In this document: one piece after another, positions 5,659 to 8,693 of the stretch | Position numbering within the stretch: the first letter of the stretch is position 1 | Layout: the number at the start of each line of letters is the position of its first letter | Assembly (NCBI GenBank): GCA_946478645.1 | Contig: CAMLCW010000217.1 | Span: 1 to 8,693, forward strand | Direction: 5' to 3' | Origin: an uncultured Variovorax sp. | Lineage (GTDB): Bacteria; Pseudomonadota; Gammaproteobacteria; Burkholderiales; Burkholderiaceae | DNA length: 8,693 nucleotides | The notes under the pieces: model-generated | Database searches by the model: none | Told to the model about the DNA's origin: nothing | Seen by the model: the letters and a program-made list of their open reading frames with translations, nothing else | Translations under genes and position numbers: made by a program

Positions 5659-6279
5659 TCAAGCTTCGAGCCATTTGCAGATGGGCTGCCACTGGTCGAG
5701 GTCGCGCTGCACCCGTCCGGGCGCGATGTCGAACAGCGTCAACCCGCGTGCGGCGAGCTGCACGTAGTTCTGGGTGTCGCGCAGTTCGCCGAGCACGGGC
5801 ACGCCCAGGCTCGCAACATATTCACCGAGCCGGTCGGCCGCGAGCGTGCGGGCATTCACGCGCATGCCCACGAGGCCGATCTTCGTCTTCTCGGCGCGGC
5901 GCTGCGCCATCAGCCGGTCGATGAAGTCGCGCGTCGCATAGATGTCGAAGATGCTCGGCTGCAGCGGCACGATCACGCGGTCGGCCAGCGCCAGCACCTC
6001 CTTGAAGCGCCAGCCGTGCAGGCCGGCGAGGGTGTCGAGCACCGCATGCGTGGTGCCCTTCGGCGGCCGCACCACGGCGCTGTCGCCCGCCGCCTCCCAG
6101 GTGGCGATCGGCCGCGCCTGCGGCGGCCTGAGCCCGAGCCAGAGCCGCGACGACTGCTGGCGGTCGACGTCGCCGAGCATCACTGCATGGCCGCGGCTCG
6201 CGAAATAGCCCGCAATGTTGGTCGCGAGTGTCGATTTGCCCACGCCACCTTTCGGATTGGCGACCAGAACCACCGGCAT
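5659..6279 (-). CDS. Orphan ParA/MinD-like P-loop ATPase
   Basis: A 206-residue ATPase of the ParA/MinD/Mrp superfamily. These proteins dimerise on ATP, bind nucleoid or membrane, and position DNA or protein cargo. The deviant Walker A motif PKGGVGKST at 9-17 carries the signature Lys10 and the P-loop Lys15. Walker A' is LGDVDRQQSS at 35-44 (Asp37, Asp39). The Walker B-like segment is VLDTLAGL at 80-87, where the usual Pro after DT is Leu. VIVPLQPSIFDIYATRDFID at 102-121 is also family-typical. There is no N-terminal helix-turn-helix, so it belongs to the small ParA type. No parB gene or centromere-like repeat array is nearby, so it is probably not the chromosome-segregation ParA. Start ATG at 6279 has GGAGG seven bases upstream. 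The MaoC gene follows 67 bp downstream and the kef genes diverge. Family is sure; cargo is unknown. Confidence 0.93.
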   Translation of the reverse strand: MPVVLVANPKGGVGKSTLATNIAGYFASRGHAVMLGDVDRQQSSRLWLGLRPPQARPIATWEAAGDSAVVRPPKGTTHAVLDTLAGLHGWRFKEVLALADRVIVPLQPSIFDIYATRDFIDRLMAQRRAEKTKIGLVGMRVNARTLAADRLGEYVASLGVPVLGELRDTQNYVQLAARGLTLFDIAPGRVQRDLDQWQPICKWLEA

Positions 6280-6309
6280 AGAAAACCCTCCAGAGCTGGA
6301 ACAGCCCGC

Positions 6310-6315
6310 ATCGTA
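6310..6315 (-). promoter_or_regulatory. Candidate -10 element for parA-like gene
   Basis: The minus strand reads TACGAT (two mismatches from TATAAT). Transcription would start near 6303, leaving about 24 nt of leader that contains the GGAGG ribosome-binding site at 6287-6291. No clear -35 element was found at 16-18 bp spacing, so confidence is low. Confidence 0.3.
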
Positions 6316-6318
6316 GTG

Positions 6319-6340
6319 CCTGCCCCTTCACCGGGGCGGG
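6319..6340. repeat. GC-rich inverted repeat between parA-like gene and kefF
   Basis: Two 8-base arms, CCTGCCCC and GGGGCGGG, flank TTCACC and pair with a single G-T wobble. It lies between the candidate -10 elements of the two divergent genes. It could be an operator serving either direction. There is no T tract on either side, so a terminator is unlikely. Confidence 0.35.
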
Positions 6341-6355
6341 CCGGCAACTTTGCGC

Positions 6356-6361
6356 TATGTT
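6356..6361 (+). promoter_or_regulatory. Candidate -10 element for kefF-kefB, leaderless geometry
   Basis: TATGTT (two mismatches from TATAAT) ends six bases before the kefF ATG at 6368, the same spacing as at comF and trmL, with no Shine-Dalgarno present. The perfect palindrome TTCGCGAA at 6360-6367 overlaps its end and abuts the start codon. No -35 match was seen. Confidence 0.4.
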
Positions 6362-6367
6362 CGCGAA

Positions 6368-7042
6368 ATGACGACAACAACAACAAGATCCGCAGGCGGC
6401 ATCTACCTGATTGCCGCCCATCCGCACTGGCGCGACTCGCGCATCAATCGGCGGCTCCTGGCCGCGGCGCGCTCGGTGCCCGGCGTGGAGGTGAACGACC
6501 TCTACGGCAGCTACCCCGACTTCGCGATCGACGTGCAGGCCGAGCAGGCGCGCCTCGCCCGCGCCAGCCTGGTGGTGCTGATGCACCCGATCCAGTGGTA
6601 TTCGGCGCCCCCGCTGCAGAAGCTCTGGTTCGACGACGTGCTCGGCTACGGCTGGGCCTACGGCCGCGGCGGCACGGCGCTCCAGGGCAAGGACTGCTGG
6701 CTCGTCGCCACCACGGGCGGCCCCGAGCGCAGCTACCACCCGCAGAGCTACAACCGCTACTTCTTCGACGCCTTCCTGCCGCCCTACGAGCAGACCGCCA
6801 CGCTCTGCGGCATGCGCTTCCTGCCGCCGCTGGTCTTCCATGGCGCGCGCAGCGCGCCGGATTCCGAGGTCGAGGCCCACCTCGAGGTCTTCACGCAAAG
6901 GCTCCGGAGCTACCCCGACTGGCCCGAGATCGACGCGCTCGATGCCCGCATCGCCTGCCCGGTGCCGCAGACCGACCGGCCCGCGGAGAATGACGACGAC
7001 ATCGCCCCCGCTGCAGAGGCATCGGGCGCGGAGGCGAGCTGA
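6368..7042 (+). CDS. kefF: KefF-like NAD(P)H:quinone oxidoreductase, ancillary Kef subunit
   Basis: A 224-residue flavodoxin-fold FMN protein of the KefF/KefG/MdaB group. KefF binds the cytoplasmic face of the Kef antiporter, is needed for its full activity, and reduces quinones. KefF-type landmarks are YLIAAHPHWRDSRINRRLL at 13-31 (phosphate-binding start of the fold), DLYGSYPDFAID at 44-55, LMHPIQWYSAPPLQKLWFDD at 71-90, GWAYGRGGTALQGK at 95-108 and ATTGGPE at 114-120. The HPxQWYS and GWAYGxGGTAL patterns match KefF better than KefG. It is longer than E. coli KefF (about 176 residues), because of an N-terminal Thr run (2-6) and a C-terminal extension after about 187 ending in an acidic, Ala-rich tail. 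ATG at 6368 is chosen over an upstream in-frame TTG at 6350. Only 2 bp separate it from the antiporter gene, so the two are an operon with the ancillary subunit first. Confidence 0.9.
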   Translation: MTTTTTRSAGGIYLIAAHPHWRDSRINRRLLAAARSVPGVEVNDLYGSYPDFAIDVQAEQARLARASLVVLMHPIQWYSAPPLQKLWFDDVLGYGWAYGRGGTALQGKDCWLVATTGGPERSYHPQSYNRYFFDAFLPPYEQTATLCGMRFLPPLVFHGARSAPDSEVEAHLEVFTQRLRSYPDWPEIDALDARIACPVPQTDRPAENDDDIAPAAEASGAEAS

Positions 7043-7044
7043 GC

Positions 7045-8693
7045 ATGGAACACGCACCCGCCTGGCTGACCAACAGCCTGATCTACCTGAGCGCCGCGGT
7101 GCTCGTGGTGCCACTTTCCAAGGCGCTGGGCCTCGGCTCCATCATCGGCTACCTGGTGGCCGGCATCGCCATCGGCCCGTGGGGGCTCGGCCTGGTCTCG
7201 AGCGTCGAGGAAGTGCTGCATTTCGCCGAGTTCGGCGTGGTGCTGATGCTGTTCCTGGTCGGCCTCGAGCTCGAGCCCAAGCGCTTGTGGAACCTGCGCC
7301 GGCCGATCTTCGGCTGGGGCGCCGCGCAGGTGCTCGCCTGCGCGGTGGCGCTCTTTGCCGTCGGCTTCGCGGCGGGCGCACCATGGCGCGTGGCATTGGT
7401 CGCGGCGCTCGGGCTTGCGCTGTCTTCCACGGCGATCTCGCTGCAGGTGTTCGGCGAGCGCAACCTGCTGAAAACGCCGAGCGGCCAGGCCGGCTTCTCG
7501 ATCCTGCTGTTCCAGGACGTGGCCGCGATACCGATCCTCGCGCTGCTGCCGCTGCTGGCCGGCGCCACGGCCGCCGAGCGGGACATCTCGGGGCTCGACC
7601 GCGCCCTCGAGGGCCTGAAGATCGTCGGCGTCATCGCCGCCATCATCCTCGGCGGCCGCCTCGCGCTGCGGCCGCTTCTGCGCTGGATCGCGCGCAGCAA
7701 TACGCCCGAGATCTTCACCGCCGCGGCGCTGCTGCTGGTGGTGGCGATCGCCGCGCTGATGCAGCTCGTCGGCCTCTCGATGGCGCTCGGCGCCTTCCTG
7801 GCCGGCGTGCTGCTGGCCGAAAGCGAATACCGGCGCGAACTCGAGACCGACATCGAACCCTTCAAGGGCCTGCTGCTCGGGCTGTTCTTCATTGCGGTCG
7901 GCATGTCGATCGATTTCGGCGTGCTGATCGCAAACCCCGGGATGATGGCGCTGCTCGTGGTCGGCTTCATGGCGATCAAGCTGGTCGTGATCTATGCGCT
8001 CGCCAAGGCCATGGGCATTGCCTACCAGGAGCGCCCCGTCTTCACCTTGCTGCTGGCCCAGGGCGGCGAGTTCGCGTTCGTGGTGTTCCAGGCGGCCGGG
8101 CCCGAGGTGCTGCCGCCGCAGACCACCTCGCTGCTGATCGGGGCCGTGGCGCTCTCGATGCTGCTGTCGCCGCTGCTGCTGGTGCTGCTCGACAGGTTCG
8201 TGCTGCCGCGCTACAGCCGGGTCTCGGCCACGCAGCTCGAGGAGATTTCCGAGCAGCAGGACGCCAAGGTGCTGATCTGCGGCTTCGGCCGCTACGGCCA
8301 GATCGTCGGGCGCATGCTGATGTCGCAAGGCCTTGCCGTCACCGTGCTCGACCACGATGCCGACACCGTCGAGGGCCTGCGCCAGTTCGGCTTTCGCGTG
8401 TTCTACGGCGACGCGACCCGCCTCGACCTGCTGCGCACCGCGGGGGCTGGCACGGCCAAGGCAGTGGTGGTGGCGGTCGACGACGTGGAGCAGTCGCTCG
8501 AGATCGTCGACCTGTTCCGCGAGCACTTTCCGCAGGCGCGCATCGTCGCGCGGGCACGCAACGTGGGGCACCTGTTCCAGCTGCGCGACCGCGGCGTGGT
8601 GCACATCGAGCGCGAGCTGTTCGAGTCGTCGCTGCGCAGCGCGCGCTCGGCGCTCGAGGCGCTGGGCTGGCCCGCGGCCGAGGCGCGCGAAAC
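7045..8693 (+). CDS. kefB: Glutathione-regulated K+/H+ antiporter KefB/KefC type (partial, 3' end missing)
   Basis: Residues 1-549 of a CPA2-family antiporter; the end lies beyond the window. Kef systems release K+ and acidify the cytoplasm when glutathione adducts form, protecting against electrophiles. The membrane domain spans about 10-387. LGLALSSTAISLQVF at 122-136 and ILLFQDVAAIPILALLP at 153-169 (transport Asp158) are family hallmarks. The regulatory cytoplasmic loop ETDIEPFKGLLLGLFFIAVG at 267-286 keeps the acidic residues typical of KefC. LLLAQGGEFAFVVFQAAG at 335-352 is also conserved. A linker leads to an RCK_N/TrkA-N domain with VLICGFGRYGQIVGR at 409-423 (the GxGxxG nucleotide site) and FYGDATRLDLLRTAGAG at 453-469. 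ATG at 7045 has GGAGG ten bases upstream, inside the end of kefF, implying translational coupling. Whether it is strictly KefB or KefC orthologous is uncertain. Confidence 0.94.
   Translation, partial: MEHAPAWLTNSLIYLSAAVLVVPLSKALGLGSIIGYLVAGIAIGPWGLGLVSSVEEVLHFAEFGVVLMLFLVGLELEPKRLWNLRRPIFGWGAAQVLACAVALFAVGFAAGAPWRVALVAALGLALSSTAISLQVFGERNLLKTPSGQAGFSILLFQDVAAIPILALLPLLAGATAAERDISGLDRALEGLKIVGVIAAIILGGRLALRPLLRWIARSNTPEIFTAAALLLVVAIAALMQLVGLSMALGAFLAGVLLAESEYRRELETDIEPFKGLLLGLFFIAVGMSIDFGVLIANPGMMALLVVGFMAIKLVVIYALAKAMGIAYQERPVFTLLLAQGGEFAFVVFQAAGPEVLPPQTTSLLIGAVALSMLLSPLLLVLLDRFVLPRYSRVSATQLEEISEQQDAKVLICGFGRYGQIVGRMLMSQGLAVTVLDHDADTVEGLRQFGFRVFYGDATRLDLLRTAGAGTAKAVVVAVDDVEQSLEIVDLFREHFPQARIVARARNVGHLFQLRDRGVVHIERELFESSLRSARSALEALGWPAAEARE

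Noticed and set aside
6350..6367. A TTG start giving kefF six extra residues.
   Set aside because: The extra residues are not conserved in the flavodoxin-fold family, and the ATG at 6368 has the better promoter geometry.
5332..6993. A 553-codon plus-strand frame crossing the MaoC and ParA genes and into kefF in another frame.
   Set aside because: It is antisense to two clear genes and out of frame with a third, with no motif of its own.
6910..8604. A 564-codon open frame antisense to kefB, rich in His, Gln, Glu and Asp.
   Set aside because: It is the mirror of a strongly G/C-ending coding sequence. Its composition is typical of such shadows, it has no recognisable domain, and the kefB frame is unmistakable.
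1..8693. Search for CRISPR-like arrays, insertion sequences, tRNA genes, toxin-antitoxin pairs or phage genes.
   Set aside because: No repeated spacer pattern, transposase motif, terminal repeats, tRNA-like cloverleaf or small two-gene toxin layout was seen. Gene packing and codon use are uniform.

Overview
The window is GC-rich chromosomal DNA with almost exclusively G/C-ending codons. It looks like a betaproteobacterium of the order Burkholderiales, most likely Comamonadaceae (Variovorax-like). This assignment rests on protein style (CoxB with a fused cytochrome c, a CtaD with a His-rich N-terminus, a small DUF4148-type exported protein) and on my memory of gene order, not on a database search. 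I see no mobile element, CRISPR array, tRNA or rRNA, and no break in base composition. This is an ordinary housekeeping region, and I found no convincing undescribed multi-gene system.

Left part, minus strand, transcribed right to left: a BioC-like SAM methyltransferase (2570-3487), a small two-helix DUF2244 membrane protein (1947-2423), cytochrome c oxidase subunit II with a C-terminal cytochrome c domain (709-1896), and subunit I, ctaD (1-653, cut by the window edge). The last three make up the start of an aa3/caa3-type terminal oxidase locus. Its remaining genes should lie to the left of the window.

Middle, plus strand: a ComF/GntX-type phosphoribosyltransferase (3511-4227), divergent from the methyltransferase across only 23 bp; trmL, a tRNA wobble-base 2'-O-methyltransferase (4256-4717); and a 97-residue exported DUF4148-like protein (4830-5123). 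The last one converges, with a 6-bp gap, on a minus-strand pair: a NodN-like MaoC dehydratase (5130-5591), preceded by an orphan ParA/MinD-like ATPase (5659-6279).

Right part, plus strand, divergent from parA: a KefF-like flavodoxin-fold quinone reductase (6368-7042), followed after 2 bp by a KefB/KefC-type glutathione-gated K+/H+ antiporter (7045 to past the window end). This is a compact electrophile-protection potassium efflux operon with its ancillary subunit first.

The most interesting signals are regulatory. Three plus-strand genes (comF, trmL, kefF) each carry a -10-like hexamer ending exactly 6 nt before the ATG and have no Shine-Dalgarno sequence, which is the geometry expected of leaderless mRNAs. 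maoC and the BioC-like gene are near-variants (7 and 9 nt). The comF/bioC-like spacer holds two overlapping, opposed -10 elements sharing a TATA core. kefF begins with four consecutive ACA codons, unusual in this genome. ctaD, parA, the DUF4148-like gene and kefB instead have recognisable Shine-Dalgarno sequences.
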